A stretch of 64,000 nt of DNA from Bolinopsis microptera (lineage: Eukaryota; Ctenophora; Tentaculata; Lobata; Bolinopsidae): assembly GCF_026151205.1 (NCBI RefSeq), contig NC_087073.1, positions 1-64,000 on the forward strand. The letters run 5' to 3'. Shown piece after piece: positions 32,701 to 44,979 of the stretch; the stretch's first letter is position 1, and each line of letters begins with the position of its first letter. The translations under genes were made by a program, and so were the position numbers. The notes beneath the pieces are model-generated. The model was not told the DNA's origin and ran no database searches. It saw only the letters and a program-made list of their open reading frames with translations.

Positions 32701-34195
32701 TCCCTCCATAACTCACTGCCTTCCTCTAGTTAATTATTTAACCCTAGTTCCCTCCATAACTCACTGCCTTCCTCTAGTTAATTATTTAACCCTAGTTCCC
32801 TCCATAACTCACTGCCTTCCTCTAGTTAATTATTTAACCCTAGTTCCCTCCATAACTCACTGCCTTCCTCTAGTTAATTATTTAACCCTAGTTCCCTCCA
32901 TAACTCACTGCCTTCCTCTAGTTAATTATTTAACCCTAGTTCCCTCCATAACTCACTGCCTTCCTCTAGTTAATTATTTAACCCTAGTTCCCTCCATAAC
33001 TCACTGCCTTCCTCTAGTTAATTATTTAACCCTAGTTCCCTCCATAACTCACTGCCTTCCTCTAGTTAATTATTTAACCCTAGTTCCCTCCATAACTCAC
33101 TGCCTTCCTCTAGTTAATTATTTAACCCTAGTTCCCTCCATAACTCACTGCCTTCCTCTAGTTAATTATTTAACCCTAGTTCCCTCCATAACTCACTGCC
33201 TTCCTCTAGTTAATTATTTAACCCTAGTTCCCTCCATAACTCACTGCCTTCCTCTAGTTAATTATTTAACCCTAGTTCCCTCCATAACTCACTGCCTTCC
33301 TCTAGTTAATTATTTAACCCTAGTTCCCTCCTAACTCACTGCCTTCCTCTAGTTAATTATTTAACCCTAGTTCCCTCCATAACTCACTGCCTTCCTCTAG
33401 TTAATTATTTAACCCTAGTTCCCTCCATAACTCACTGCCTTCCTCTAGTTAATTATTTAACCCTAGTTCCCTCCATAACTCACTGCCTTCCTCTAGTTAA
33501 TTATTTACCCCTAGTTCCCTCCATAACTCACTGCCTTCCTCTAGTTAATTATTTAACCCTAGTTCCCTCCATAACTCACTGCCTTCCTCTAGTTAATTAT
33601 TTAACCCTAGTTCCCTCCATAACTCACTGCCTTCCTCTAGTTAATTATTTAACCCTAGTTCCCTCATAACTCACTGCCTTCCTCTCTAGTTAATTATTTA
33701 CCCCTAGTTCCCTCCCTAAACTCACTGCCTTCCTCTAGTTAACTTATTTAACCCTAGTTCCCTCCATAACTCACTGCCTTCCTCTAGTTAATTATTTAAC
33801 CTAGTTCCCTCCATAACTCACTGCCTTCCTCTAGTTAATTATTTAACCCTAGTTCCCTCCATAACTCACTGCCTTCCCTTAGATAATTATTTAACCCTAG
33901 TTCCCTCCATAACTCACTGCCTTCCTCTAGTTAATTATTTAACCCCTAGTTCCCTCCATAACTCAACTAGCCTTTCCTCTAGTTAATTATTTAACCCTAG
34001 TTCCCTCCATAACTCACTGCCTTCCTCTAGTTAATTATTTAACCCTAGTTCCCTCCATAACTCACTGCCTTCCTCTAGTTAATTATTTAACCCTAGTTTC
34101 CTCCATAACTCACTGCCTTCCTCTAGTTAATTATTTAACCCTAGTTCCCTCCATAACTCACTGCCTTCCTCTAGTTAATTATTTAACCCTAGTTT
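26789..34195. repeat. 48-bp minisatellite, about 154 copies (7.4 kb)
   Basis: The unit runs TTCCCTCCATAACTCACTGC, CTTCCTCTAGTTAATTATTT, AACCCTAG. Most copies are identical. The commonest variants are TTTCCTCC and TTACCCCTAG, enriched at 26.9-28.1 kb. Single-base indels cluster at 30.43-31.75 and 33.66-33.97 kb. The first 1.7 kb is open in one frame (LVPSITHCLPLVNYLT), but there is no gene signal beyond the repeat. Confidence 0.97.
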
Positions 34196-34239
34196 CCGCT
34201 TCTGTTAATCTATGAACGCTCCACAACGCCCGCTTTGTT

Positions 34240-34373
34240 CCTCAGTAAATTGCACGATACAACCGGCTTCAAAATATTGAATCTCTTTTTATCCCATCGG
34301 TTTTTGGCAATCGACAGTATTTGAGACACTCTAAAACATTCCGTAGGCCAGTTTTATCGTGCAATTTACTGAG
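34240..34373. repeat. 20-bp inverted repeat at an acceptor-like site
   Basis: CCTCAGTAAATTGCACGATA at 34240-34259 is the exact reverse complement of TATCGTGCAATTTACTGAGG at about 34355-34374. The right copy ends in the possible acceptor TTTACTGAG of the candidate exon at 34374. Confidence 0.85.
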
Positions 34374-34428
34374 GACAACAGAGGTGTCCTGGATATGCAA
34401 GATAAAGCTGTCATTTTAGAAGAAGCAG
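34374..34428 (+). CDS. candidate exon (possible formin C-terminus, 1)
   Basis: A 55-bp open segment, phase 0 to 1, between TTTACTGAG and the donor G|GTATGT. It encodes DNRGVLDMQDKAVILEEA. The phase is right for joining to 18325, but that has a one-in-three chance. I recognise no family. Confidence 0.35.
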
Positions 34429-34683
34429 GTATGTGGAGAGGGGGCGAACTAAAAGAGGGGGCGGGATGGGGTACTCAAAGCTGACATGTGACAATGGTAG
34501 AATTCATTCTGACGCCGGGGCTTTATTTTCTAGTTGAATCCTCAGAATTTTCTCTTTGTTGGAATTTAGAATTGGAGAATTCCGAGTATCGGTGTGTCCT
34601 TTGTAACATGTGGACTGAAATCGTTTACATTCTTAAAATTATTCTGAGGTTAACAATTAACATTATGAAACAAAATTAGATAG

Positions 34684-34811
34684 ACAAGACATTTCTTGGA
34701 AACTTCATAGACACCCTACCAGAAAAGCCCCCTACTCCTGGATACAGTGCAGAAAACTCTAACCCGATAACGAACTGGTGCAGTCAAGGAAATGGTCCGC
34801 AGATTGCATGA
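34684..34811 (+). CDS. candidate terminal exon (possible formin C-terminus, 2)
   Basis: Joins in phase to the 34428 donor: KTFLGNFIDTLPEKPPTPGY, SAENSNPITNWCSQGNGPQI, stop TGA. The acceptor would be ATTAGATAG, which is weak. It reads like protein but matches nothing I know, and it overlaps the expected first intron of the Cdc20-like gene on the other strand. Confidence 0.3.
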
Positions 34812-35015
34812 TAACCGTGGAAATGCCTACTTCTCAATTGGTTAAATTAATCGAGAGAAAAAAACATCTGTCAACAAATGGAAAGTCGTCAAGTCTGACA
34901 TTTTTAATAAGTAGAAACAGACCAGGCCATATCTTTATCAGTTTTACGGCCGGTTCTGGTTGTTATGATGGTGTATTTTATATATTTGATAGCTGAATTC
35001 ACTGAATTGCCTTAC

Positions 35016-35600
35016 CTTTGATTGAGAGTTTAGTAGATTCATAGCTGGAGCAGGTGCCTTATTCTTCATATTCAGAATCTTGGGCTGCCCGATATTCAGG
35101 TTTTGTTTCATACCATCTTTATACCGTCTAGTTGTGGGAGAATCTTTGGATTCATCTTCATCGTTCAACAGTTCAAAACCAGCATTCTCAAAGTTGTTCC
35201 CACTTCTAGGGGGGATAAATCTGTCACAACTAGGCGTGGTGTGGGCGGATCTCTTTCCGTCTCGAGTCTTGGACATTTTCTTTGGGGTCCCAACTTTGAT
35301 TTGATTTTTCAGCGACGAACTGACCTTTTTCTTGGGGGTGCCATCGCGGTTTGTTGTCTTGTATGGCATGTTTAGAGTCAGTGAAGGAGGTTTACTTGGA
35401 GTCTTCCTGGATTCAGCAGGCCCGGAAAAGGACTCGCCGAATGTACTGGAAACATTACTCTGGCTTGAAAAGGATGCATTGTTCGAGTTGGATTTAGAAG
35501 TTGGTCGACTTGATTTTTCGTTTTCTTTCCGTTGCCATCTCGGAACCACTCTGCTCGAACAAACTGGTTCGTGTAGCTTCAAATCGCACTGCTTCGACAT
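35016..35600 (-). CDS. Cdc20/Fizzy N-terminal exon (WD40 part not found)
   Basis: First exon of an anaphase-promoting-complex activator. From ATG at 35600: TPKKKVSSSLKNQIK and other Ser/Lys-rich sequence, then TPSCDRFIPPRSGNNFENAG, whose DRFIPPR is the C-box that docks on the APC/C, then KILNMKNKAPAPAMNLLNSQ, which corresponds to the KxL...KAPxAP segment of Fizzy proteins. The exon ends at a clean donor (SQSK|GTAAGG). The seven WD40 repeats should follow downstream on the minus strand (lower coordinates). I could not find them in 18-35 kb, where the space is mostly array. It may be a truncated duplicate, or the rest lies beyond an unusually long intron. Confidence 0.8.
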
Positions 35601-35677
35601 GCTATCTGCAATAAAGATATGAAGTTAAAACTCCTTTTAACCGGTAAAAATATTTGTGTTGGATCAAGAAAAGCGAG

Positions 35678-35697
35678 TTTAAATAAATTTTGGCGCC
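35678..35697 (-). promoter_or_regulatory. E2F-like site and CHR-like TTTAAA upstream of Cdc20 exon
   Basis: TTTTGGCGCC at 35688-35697 is a textbook E2F/DP motif about 90 bases upstream of the Cdc20 start codon, and TTTAAA at 35678-35683 resembles a CHR element. Vertebrate Cdc20 is controlled by such CDE/CHR elements; the use here is inferred from the motif only. Confidence 0.5.
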
Positions 35698-35770
35698 ACG
35701 AAAATACGTGCGCGCAAAGTTTACTTTGCTTTCGACACAGAATATGACAATGTCGATAGCGCTCCAGAAG

Positions 35771-36620
35771 ATGAATCCGAGATTGTGGAACCAGATGATA
35801 CGGTTTTTGAGGCATTTTAATACGGTCATTTTAGTCTGTTAAAGTAATTTCAGAGTGCTGGAAATGGTTTCACGGTGTAGGGGGATGTGTTTATTAACTA
35901 TTTTGACGTCAAAATTATCGCCAGAGGCTCCCTGAGTCATGGAATGAACGGAATGAACAAAAATGAATTTTTTTCTAAAACTCATCGGATTGCCCCAAAA
36001 CAGGTTGGAATCGTTTGGTATTGACCCTTATAGTGTTCCTACAAAGTTTGGTGGCCCTAGCACTTCCAGAACGCCCACTAGAGACTTGATTCCATTTCCG
36101 TATCAAAAAGCTGGTTCCTGAGTATCCGATATTGATACGGTCATTTCAGTCTGTTAAAGGGGCTGCAGAGTGCTGGAGATGATTGTACGGTGTAGGGGGA
36201 TGTGTTTACTAACTATTTTGACGTCAAAATAGTCGCCCAAGACTCCCTGAGTCATGGAATGAACGAAATGAACAAAAATGAATTTTTTTTCTAAAACTCG
36301 TCGGATTGCCCCAAAACAGATCGGAATCGTTTGGTATTGACCCTAATAGTGTTCCTACAAATTTTGGTGGCCCTAGCACTCCCAGAACACCCATTATACC
36401 CTTGGCTGGATTCAAGAATTTAGAACCAGTTGAGCAGATAAAACGGATTTTGAGAAATTTTGTCTGCTTGTGTTGTTGCAGAGAGTTGAATTTGGTTCAA
36501 CAGTATTCAAACAAGATGTGTTCCAACTTAGTTTTGTAGCCCTACTAGTTTCAGAACGTCCACTAGAATCCGGTTCCATTTTCTTCCAAGAAGCTGTAGA
36601 CAAGGTTGTTTGAAATTTAA
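35771..36620 (-). repeat. inverted copies of the 349-bp satellite (left end)
   Basis: Two copies (about 35771-36125 and 36135-36425) are the reverse complement of the array at 45.5-48.9 kb and more diverged from it. A third, heavily decayed copy is traceable to about 36620 (CAGAACGTCCACTAGAATCC). Confidence 0.85.
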
Positions 36621-36639
36621 ATTTAACCTCTCTGGTAAT

Positions 36640-37005
36640 ACAACTTTTTACTTGGATGGATTTCAATAATTAAAGAGAGCAGATTGTTACTTTGTTATTT
36701 TTGAGATTTGATTTTTTGATATCATATGTACAAATGTATAAATCAGTTTCTACAAATTGTAACAGCAATTGGCAGTAATAAAGCGGTAGTTATAGTTTTG
36801 CACAACATCAATCATAATATCATTCAATACTTCAATACCTTCAAAATAATCTAACTCGGTTATAATAATTTAAACGCAGATCTAAAAGAACTAAGCACAG
36901 TAGTAGGATGAAGTTCCAGGCAAGGTTGGAGGAAGGTAGAGGTGAAGCTGTGGGTAAGGATAGTAGGCTGGGAAGGATCCATTTCTGATCCCGCGAGAGC
37001 AAATC
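36640..37005. other. transposon interior, no gene recognised
   Basis: AT-rich spacer between the left satellite copies and a minisatellite. Confidence 0.4.
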
Positions 37006-37131
37006 CAGTTCCAAGTGAGAGCAAATCCAGTTCCAAGTGAGAGCAAATCCAGTTCCAAGTGAGAGCAAATCCAGTTCCAAGTGAGAGCAAATCCAGTTCC
37101 AAGTGAGAGCAAATCCAGTTCCAAGTCTCGA
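37006..37131. repeat. 22-bp minisatellite
   Basis: About six copies of GAGAGCAAATCCAGTTCCAA plus GT. The region to 37930 (transposon interior) has no other feature I can support. Confidence 0.9.
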
Positions 37132-37930
37132 CAAGCTGCTTATCATTTTGTTCAGGAGGTATGGGAGGCGGGAGCCCGGAGGAAGAATTGGGTTGGTTTC
37201 TGAAGAGGTAGTGATACCAAGATAGGGGATTAGGGGATGTTAGGTAAGTGCTGATAGGTGCTCCCTAGCTAGTTATAACAAGCTATTTTGTCCCATTCGT
37301 AAATATCTAAGCTTTTGTTGATCTGAAACTCATTGTCTGGAACTGTTGTTATCAAATTCTGGAACTGTTGTAAGCTTTGTCTGGATCCAGCAGGAGAAGG
37401 GGGAAGAAGGAACTCTGTAGCAGGACAAGAAGGCGCAGTCTTCTTTCTTCACGACCAGTTGGCCGCACAAACAATCAGATCACATTCAAAATTACATCAT
37501 ATCTCTCATTGCCAGTAATAAATAATTTAAGTTTCACAGTTAACTCCATCCAGTAATTATTATGATAGTAGTTCAAAATACAAACCAATAGAGCAATGGT
37601 CTTTCAACGTTATCTATCTTTGCATCCTGAAGTGGGTTAGGTGAAAATTCGTCGACCGCACGTAATCGTAGATTCAGAGTGTAAACAAAATTTGTGAAAA
37701 TGGGGATCGTACAGTTATTTTTCAAATCTGACAGTTGAGAAGTCAAGAAACGTTCTTTTATCAGGCTAAACGAAATATATCAAACTCGAAAAGCTGACAT
37801 TTGCAAATTTATCGAATGAAAAACATGATTCATCTTTAGGTGTATATTTTCATGACATCTAGGATGCAACTTGGAATACTATATATTATATATATACTAC
37901 AATGTACTGCAATTCAGAAAATTCTAACGC

Positions 37931-38560
37931 CTAAGACTGATGAACGAAAGACTTAGACCTGAAATCAAGTTTAAAAGATCTCAATGTTACTTTATTGTGC
38001 ATTCTAGGAGGCTTAGTGGTAGGAGGGACAAACCTATTCTCTATGAAGCTTTGCCTTACCTTAGAGCGGATCATTGGGCCTCTTAAGTGCTCGTACTGAC
38101 GGGGATGATGTCCCTTAGATAATGCCCACAAGAACCTAAAGCCAAAGGACCACAATCATAAGAATTACCCTGCACCTGCGTATCAATATACCTAACTAAA
38201 GTAGTGAGAGGTCTTAACTTAAGAATACAGTGAGTGATGGACTTATCTAAAACAGTGCTGTTCTCTAAACTAGCTGAGGTTTTCATGGAATCAAAAATTT
38301 CTACAACATGAGGTTCACTTATGAAAGTAAGGGCGTTAGATATACAGAACCAATGTAAATTACTAGGATTAATTATCTGGATAAACTTACTGTCAACTGG
38401 ACTAAAACTACTATAACTATAAGGACTGGATAAGCAAGTGTCTTGAATGAAAATGAGTTGGAACGATGAATTCTACACATGTTGCTATAACTATTAACTA
38501 TAATATCATCATACCATGTACTAGAACTTTGACAAATATCATATTGCTCCGAATACATAC
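37931..38560 (-). other. Ulp1/C48 cysteine protease domain of the transposon protein
   Basis: All catalytic motifs are visible in order on the minus strand: STWYDDIIVNSYSN (start of fold), PSNLHWFCIS with the HW histidine, VVEIFDSM with the Asp, and QVQGNSYDCGPLAL with the Gln and the nucleophile Cys. A frameshift lies near 38435 and another near 38095, after which the C-terminus continues to the stop. C48 enzymes cleave SUMO/ubiquitin-like proteins; inside transposons they are known in KDZ, MULE and CACTA groups. Confidence 0.75.
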
Positions 38561-41500
38561 TAAGTCTTCCTGTGTCGGAGTGAGTGAGCCAGTTACTAGA
38601 TACTGAAGTTGATTTTGATTCTGCACTAACCTTAATCTTCTTACGCTTAGCACAGCTTGTGACGGCTGTGCTCTCTTAAAGCCTGAGGACGGTTCAAAAT
38701 CAAATATATCAAGTACTGGGCGCTTACTTTTATCAACACTAGGTGCGGGCTTAGACTGATCAGAAACAGGGGTACTTAACTTAGATTACAAGACAGGCTG
38801 AACGTGAAAATTCTAGAATGCATGTTTAGAGAGTAGATTAGACTTAGTGTTGGAAAACTCATAGTAATGATCGTCTAGACGTATAAAGCTTGAGTATGAA
38901 CCTTGACCAGTCTTACTTACAAATGCCTAGGGTATCGAACTTGAGCTGACTATCTGCATATTCAACCTCAAAGTGTGTACGAACACCATTCAGCTGTTTG
39001 GTGTCGTCCACTGAGTCATGATTATGAAGTCGGTATTCGAGCTCAAGGATTCAACTATCGTACTAAGACCAATACCCATGTTCAAGGAAGTTGTCGCTGA
39101 CATCTCAACCAGGACTCCGAGTTTTCGAAGGTCTGGGAGGAAAGCAACGGAAAAGATAGAGCTAGGGTCCGTGGTAGATCCATCAGCGCCCATAAACTTG
39201 CCTTATCAATTTCTTTCTTCATCCTAAAATGGGTTATCTGATAGTAGGAGGACTTACCTAACGCAATGAAATAACTTCGTGGCTCAAACATTTCTCCTCC
39301 TTCAGAATAGGCTCACCTAAGTTACTAAAAGCAACAGAGTACACTACAGAATTAAAAGCAGAACTGTCATCAGAAGGATCCTGAAGAACAGGCGTTGGAG
39401 GGGAGATTTCAAATCACCAGTAGGTGGAGCATCAAAACGGGCTGATGTTGTAGATTTATCAACACCGTTTCGAGTCAGAATTCCCAAATCATCGACAACA
39501 CACTCTCTCCAGCATCTTTCTCAGCTATAGGGTCTGAATTTCTCATTAAGGCCTTGTTATGTACACTAGTAAGATAAGAAACAATAGATGTGTTGCTCAG
39601 GAGACATTCATTACAAAAACTCTTAGTAAGTGCAAGCACGTGGTTTTGCTGCTCAACTACAGAAGTGTTCAAATAAGAGCAAGATAGTACACTTAACCGA
39701 CCTTAGTATGTATCAGAAGAGTGTTGATTAGACTCATGAAAGATATCAAAAGTGAAAGTACAGAAGTCATTAAGCTAATGGGATGAACAGTGTCATGATT
39801 ATAATTGCCAATATCAAGCTCACTAGTTGTGAAGTACTGTGGTTAATAAAACTGATTTACGGCCATCCTTTAACATCTCAGATTTGGATCCTCAGGGTCA
39901 CCTAAGCGTCCTCTATGAGGTCTAAAGAAACCTGGATAGTGATGCTCCATATGATTGCCCAAGTAGTGGCTATATCAGAAAAGTTAAAACTAGGTTGAAC
40001 TTTGAAAGAAGTGACAAGATTGGCAATAGTCTGAGACTGATTCAGGCAACGTGAGGAATTTAAGGCATAACAAACACCATGACGACAAAATGCCCGTAAC
40101 CCACCTCTGACTTACCAGAAATCTTAGTGAAATTCTTACGGATAACCGAGTATAACTGGGGTATTACCCTCACAAATTCTTAAGCCTAGCTGCCATATGA
40201 CCCTTTCCCACCAGTGTTCTATTTTTAAAATGAATTCCAAAAAACCCTTTTAAGTTTTAAATAAGATTTTTTGGGGAAATTTACTAATGCTCAATACGCT
40301 CAAGAGGTGGGAAAATTTCCTCGGGTCAAATCCTCAAAATAAGGGACCTGGTGTAGGGATCAAACAAAACAAAAAATTCGGGAGCAACTTTAGGGGAAGG
40401 GCCCTGCCTAACTTAACTGAAAAGTGCTCAAGATTCTTTTTTGAAAAGTTAGATTTATTACAAAAAACCCCCGGGCCAAAATTTAAACCCTAGAACAATT
40501 ATCTTTCCAACCCAATGGGGAAAACTCCCTACTCATGATTGGAAAATTCTCACCGGGGCTTTACGTAAAAAACAGACACTACGGAAAAAATCATAATTTC
40601 AATTTACACAGGGAAGAAACCCAAAAACGATAAAAATTTAAAAATGCTCATCTAGTTTTCAAGTCCTTAAGAGCCATATATGCTTTCACAGCACATTAAG
40701 TACTAAATGGATGTTATAGGCCTGGTCAGTAATAACTTTCATGATATCAAAAAAAGAGGAAAGGGAAGTGTTCTTGGTCACAAGCAGCAAGGGTAGCCTC
40801 CATAAGGGTAATTGAGAAAAATGAGTTATTATTATAATTAAAATATCCATCAGAATGCTCGGAATACTATATTTCAAAGAACAACTAGGACAAGACTTAG
40901 TGATTACTTTAATACCTGTCTTCTTTTCATACAAAGTAAATAAACAGCCACGATTACTTATGTTAGAAGTTATAAGATCTATGTCACATTTATTACACTT
41001 AGTCTCTAGTGGAGAGAATTCAGACTTAGGCGTCATCTGCTTAAACTCACGAACGTCAAATGGTATCTCTTGTTACGAGAATATAATCCATCATCTGCTC
41101 AGCGAGTTCAAGTTCCTTCTCATCCACTTCGTCTTCGGGACGTGGACTCACCCAAGCAAGGGATCAGTCTCCGAGACGAGGACAGCAATCTTCCTATGTA
41201 TGCAGGATTTAATTCACACGCACACTTAGTAGTCTTCGATACTCTGTCATAAGTTACTAGTACACGACTTAACTTGCTATAGTATTTCGGTTTCTCATCA
41301 CCAGCAAACACACTATAATAAATAGCTCGAGGAGTTCTCGAATCATTCACCATAATGGGCACATATTGCTTGATGACAGGAAGACCAAAATCTGTAGCAG
41401 TTTTACAGAACGCTTTAATACGATCCTCATCCTCCTTAAAACTGTCATATGACGTAACGTTATTCATTAAATCAGGAAGTAAAGGCAAGTTACGATTGAT

Positions 41501-42399
41501 ACAAGAGGACACGTGTTTACAAATGAAGCTAGGATTAAGACTGCACAATGGAAATCATGCATATCTTTACAAAGGTCATCAGAGCATTCCCAGCCGTTCT
41601 TAGTGTGGACAACATGCACAGGACAAGCAAGACCTTGAGTACTTTTCCTCACGAGATAAGTTCCGGTTTTCACACAGATTAGCTCAGCTTGGAGAAGTCT
41701 CGAGAAGTTTGATTTGTGCCAGAACTGTAGAAATTGCATCTCCCGAATAACCTGAAGAGGGTGTGCACTTTCTTACTTGTACAAGTCTTCAAGTGCTCCT
41801 CCATTCTAGGTAAATGTGCATGGGGACTTATTACAAAATTTACAATGAAAATGTTTACGTTGAGTCGGAGAACCTGAAGAAGTCAATCTTACAACACAAG
41901 CGTCTAACATTAGCCAACACTCTCTTAAATCAGGACTAATAGGATTTACAGGGTTAGAACAGACATTGGTCGATTCAGAACTCTTGGAGCCAACAGTTAC
42001 TGTTTCAACTGGATCACACGTACAGTTTGCCGGGGCAGAGCCGACTTCCTCAGAACGTGGTTCAACAGTTTGATCATGCACGGGGGTTGGCATTACAAAA
42101 TTGAGACCCTTGAGTTAAAACCCTAGGAAATTGATGATAAAGATATGTTCCACAAAATAGGCAGTGAAAATGAACCTTCCTATCAATTTTGTACTTGAAA
42201 TGATCCTTTTCTCGACATAACATCTTGGTTTTGTACTCATCTAAAATAGCCTTAACATCAGGGTCTGTAGATTTAAGCTGGGAAAGATAATATGCAACAT
42301 GTTCAACTGTACCAAATCTGGGAGGTGTGGTGTGATTAGGGTCAACCGGCTGGATCCTGCTAACTCCATCGTCAGTACGTGACTGAGGTGAACAAGATG

Positions 42400-44140
42400 G
42401 GGCTGATGATTTGGGTGGATCAGATGATTTGGGTTGAGCTGATGATTTGGTTGAGCTGACGATTTGGGTTGAGCTGATGATTTGGGTTGAGCTGATGATT
42501 TGGTTGAGCTGATGATTTGGGTTGAGCTGATGATTTGGGTGGATCAGATGGTTTGGGTTGAGTTGATGATTTGGGTTGAGCTGATGATTTGGGTTGAGCT
42601 GATGATTTGGGTTGAGCTGATGGTTTGGGTTGAGCTGATGGTTTGGTTGGATCAGATGGTTTGGGTGGATCAGATGATTTGGGTTGAGCTGATGGTTTGG
42701 GTGGATCAGATGATTTGGGTTGAGCTGATGGTTTGGGTTGAGCTGATGGTTTGGGTGGATCAGATGATTTGGGTTGAGCTGATGGTTTGGGTGGATCAGA
42801 TGATTTGGGTTGAGCTGATGATTTGGGTGGATCAGATGGTTTGGGTTGAGTTGATGATTTGGTTGGATCAGATGGTTTAGGTGGATCAGATGATTTGGGT
42901 TGAGCCGATGATTTGGGTGGATCAGATGGTTTGGGTTGAGTTGATGATTTGGTTGGATCAGATGGTTTGGGTTGGATCAGATGATTTGGGTTGAGCTGAT
43001 GATTTGGGTCGAGGTGATGATTTTGGTTGAGCTGATGATTTTGGTTGAGCTGATGATTTGGGTGAGCTAATGATTTGGGTTGAACTGATGATTTGGGTTG
43101 AGCTGATGATTTGGGTTGAGCTGATGATTTTGGTTGAGCTGATGATTTGGGTTGAGTTGATGATTTGGGTTGAACTGATGATTTGGGTTGAGCTAATGAT
43201 TTGGGTTGAGGTGATGATTTTGGTTGAGCTGATGATTTGGGTTGAGCTAATGATTTGGGTTGAACTGATGATTTGGGTTGAGCTGATGATTTTGGTTGAA
43301 GCCTGATGATTTGGGTTGAGTTGATGATTTGGTTGAGTTGATGATTTGGGTTGAGGTGATGATTTGGGTTGAGCTGATGATTTGGGTTGAGCTAATGATT
43401 TGGGTTGAACTGATGATTTGGGTTGAGCTGATGATTTGGGTTGAGCTAATGATTTGGGTTGAACTGATGATTTGGGTTGAGCTGATGATTTGGGTTGAGC
43501 TAATGATTTGGGTTGAACTGATGATTTGGGTGAGCTGATGATTTGGGTTGAGCTGATGATTTTGGTTGAGCTGATGATTTGGGTTGAGCTGATGATTTGG
43601 GTTGAGTTGATGATTTGGGTTGAGCTGATGATTTTGGTTGAGCTGATGATTTGGGTTGAGCTAATGATTTGGGTTGAACTGATGATTTGGGTTGAGCTGA
43701 TGATTTGGGTTGAGCTAATGATTTGGGTCGAGCTGATGATTTGGGTTGAACTGATGATTTGGGTCGAGCTGAAGATTTTGGGTTGAGCTGATGATTTGGG
43801 TTGAGGTGATGATTTGGGTGAGCTGATGATTTGGGTTGAGCTAATGATTTGGTTGAACTGATGATTTGGGTTGAGCTGATGATTTGGGTTGAGCTAATGA
43901 TTTGGGTTGAGCTGATGATTTTGGTTGAGCTGATGATTTGGGTTGAACTGATGATTTGGGTTGAACTGATGATTTGGGTTGAGCTGATGATTTTGGTTGA
44001 GCCTGATGATTTGGGTCGAGCTGATGATTTGGTTGAACTGATGATTTGGGTCGAGCTGAAGATTTGGGTTGAGCTGATGATTTGGGTTGAGCTGATGATT
44101 TGGGTGGATCAGATGATTTAGGTGGTACAGATGAGTTGGG
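42400..44140 (-). repeat. 18-bp minisatellite coding for (AQPKSS)n
   Basis: About 95 copies of GATGATTTGGGTTGAGCT (+ strand). On the minus strand it reads AQPKSS with SSDPPKPS variants, in frame with both flanks (CPPNSSVPPKSSDPPKSS on one side, KSSAPSCSPQSRTDDG on the other), so it is a protein linker. Single-base slips (GGTTGAGC for GGGTTGAGC) break the frame several times. Confidence 0.85.
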
Positions 44141-44979
44141 TGGACATATGATTTGGATGAGGGACGAGAGGAAGACAGTTCCTTAATACAATCTAGACGA
44201 TGTTTGAAATAGATGGATCAATCTTTACATATCAGAAAACTTGGGCAAATCTATATCTGAACGTTTCAACTTCTACTCTGTAACTTAGGTGCTTGCTCGA
44301 AATCCTCGTCTGAGTCGACAGAGGGTTTGACTGAACGTTTACGTGACAGATTATCTAACTTGGCACCTAGTTCCTTCCTATTCTGGATTACCAGTTCGGC
44401 AGAACAAATCATAACAGATTACGACTTGTCTGGCCGGACTTCCTCAACAGAATGAAACAACTGGTCAGAGTATCTAACTAAAATCTTAGAACTTATGGAG
44501 GTGTGGAAACTTGCAACTATTCCATCTAATACTGTCTGGCTCTCCAAGAGATTAAACTTAAGAGACCTATCAGTTATTATGCAGCTATATAAATTTAAGA
44601 GAGCCTCTACAGAGCCATCCTTATCTAGTGAGCAGTGGTCAGAACATTCATATACATCTAAAGTGTGCTTACAGGGGAAAAAGTGCTTAAAGAACTGTTG
44701 CAATTTATCAGATAAAGGAAACATGAACTGAACTAAGGAACTACAAAACAATCTAACGTGGGGTATCTTAGGACCTGACTTAAGATCAGAAATGAACACA
44801 TAAGAACCACACTCTAACCGCAGTACTACAGAGGAGCACACGGTCAGGGGGGTCAGAATAAGCATGTGATAAAGGAGGCAAAGCATCCTGGATATTATGA
44901 TAATATACACCTAAAGATGAATCGAACTTGTGGAGTCACGAATGAGCTCAACCACGGCATTTACCTGAGATGTATCCAT

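Larger units (their letters stand above)
37931..44979 (-). pseudogene. broken transposase-like gene with zinc fingers, SWIM-like region and C48 protease
   Basis: Minus strand, from MDTSQVNAVVELIRDS (ATG at 44979) to a stop at 37931; about 2,300 codons if frameshifts are ignored. Order: N-terminal region to 44160 with a basic RKRS patch; a hexapeptide-repeat linker (44140-42400); FHCLFCGTYLYHQF and FHCKFCNKSPCTF zinc-finger-like motifs (42.2-41.8 kb); VTYDRVSKTTKCACELNPAY, SWIM-like, near 41.2 kb; CNKCDIDL with CPSC (41.0-40.8 kb); a degenerate core (40.6-39.5 kb) ending near NTSVVEQQNHVLALTKSF; and a C-terminal Ulp1 domain. The layout resembles uncharacterised SWIM-finger proteins in fish and cnidarians related to HMGXB3, from memory. 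At least eight frame breaks are present; some may be consensus errors. Confidence 0.6.

Noticed and set aside
26789..34195. Interstitial telomere.
   Set aside because: Only one TAACCCTA per 48 bp; not a (CCCTAA)n tract.
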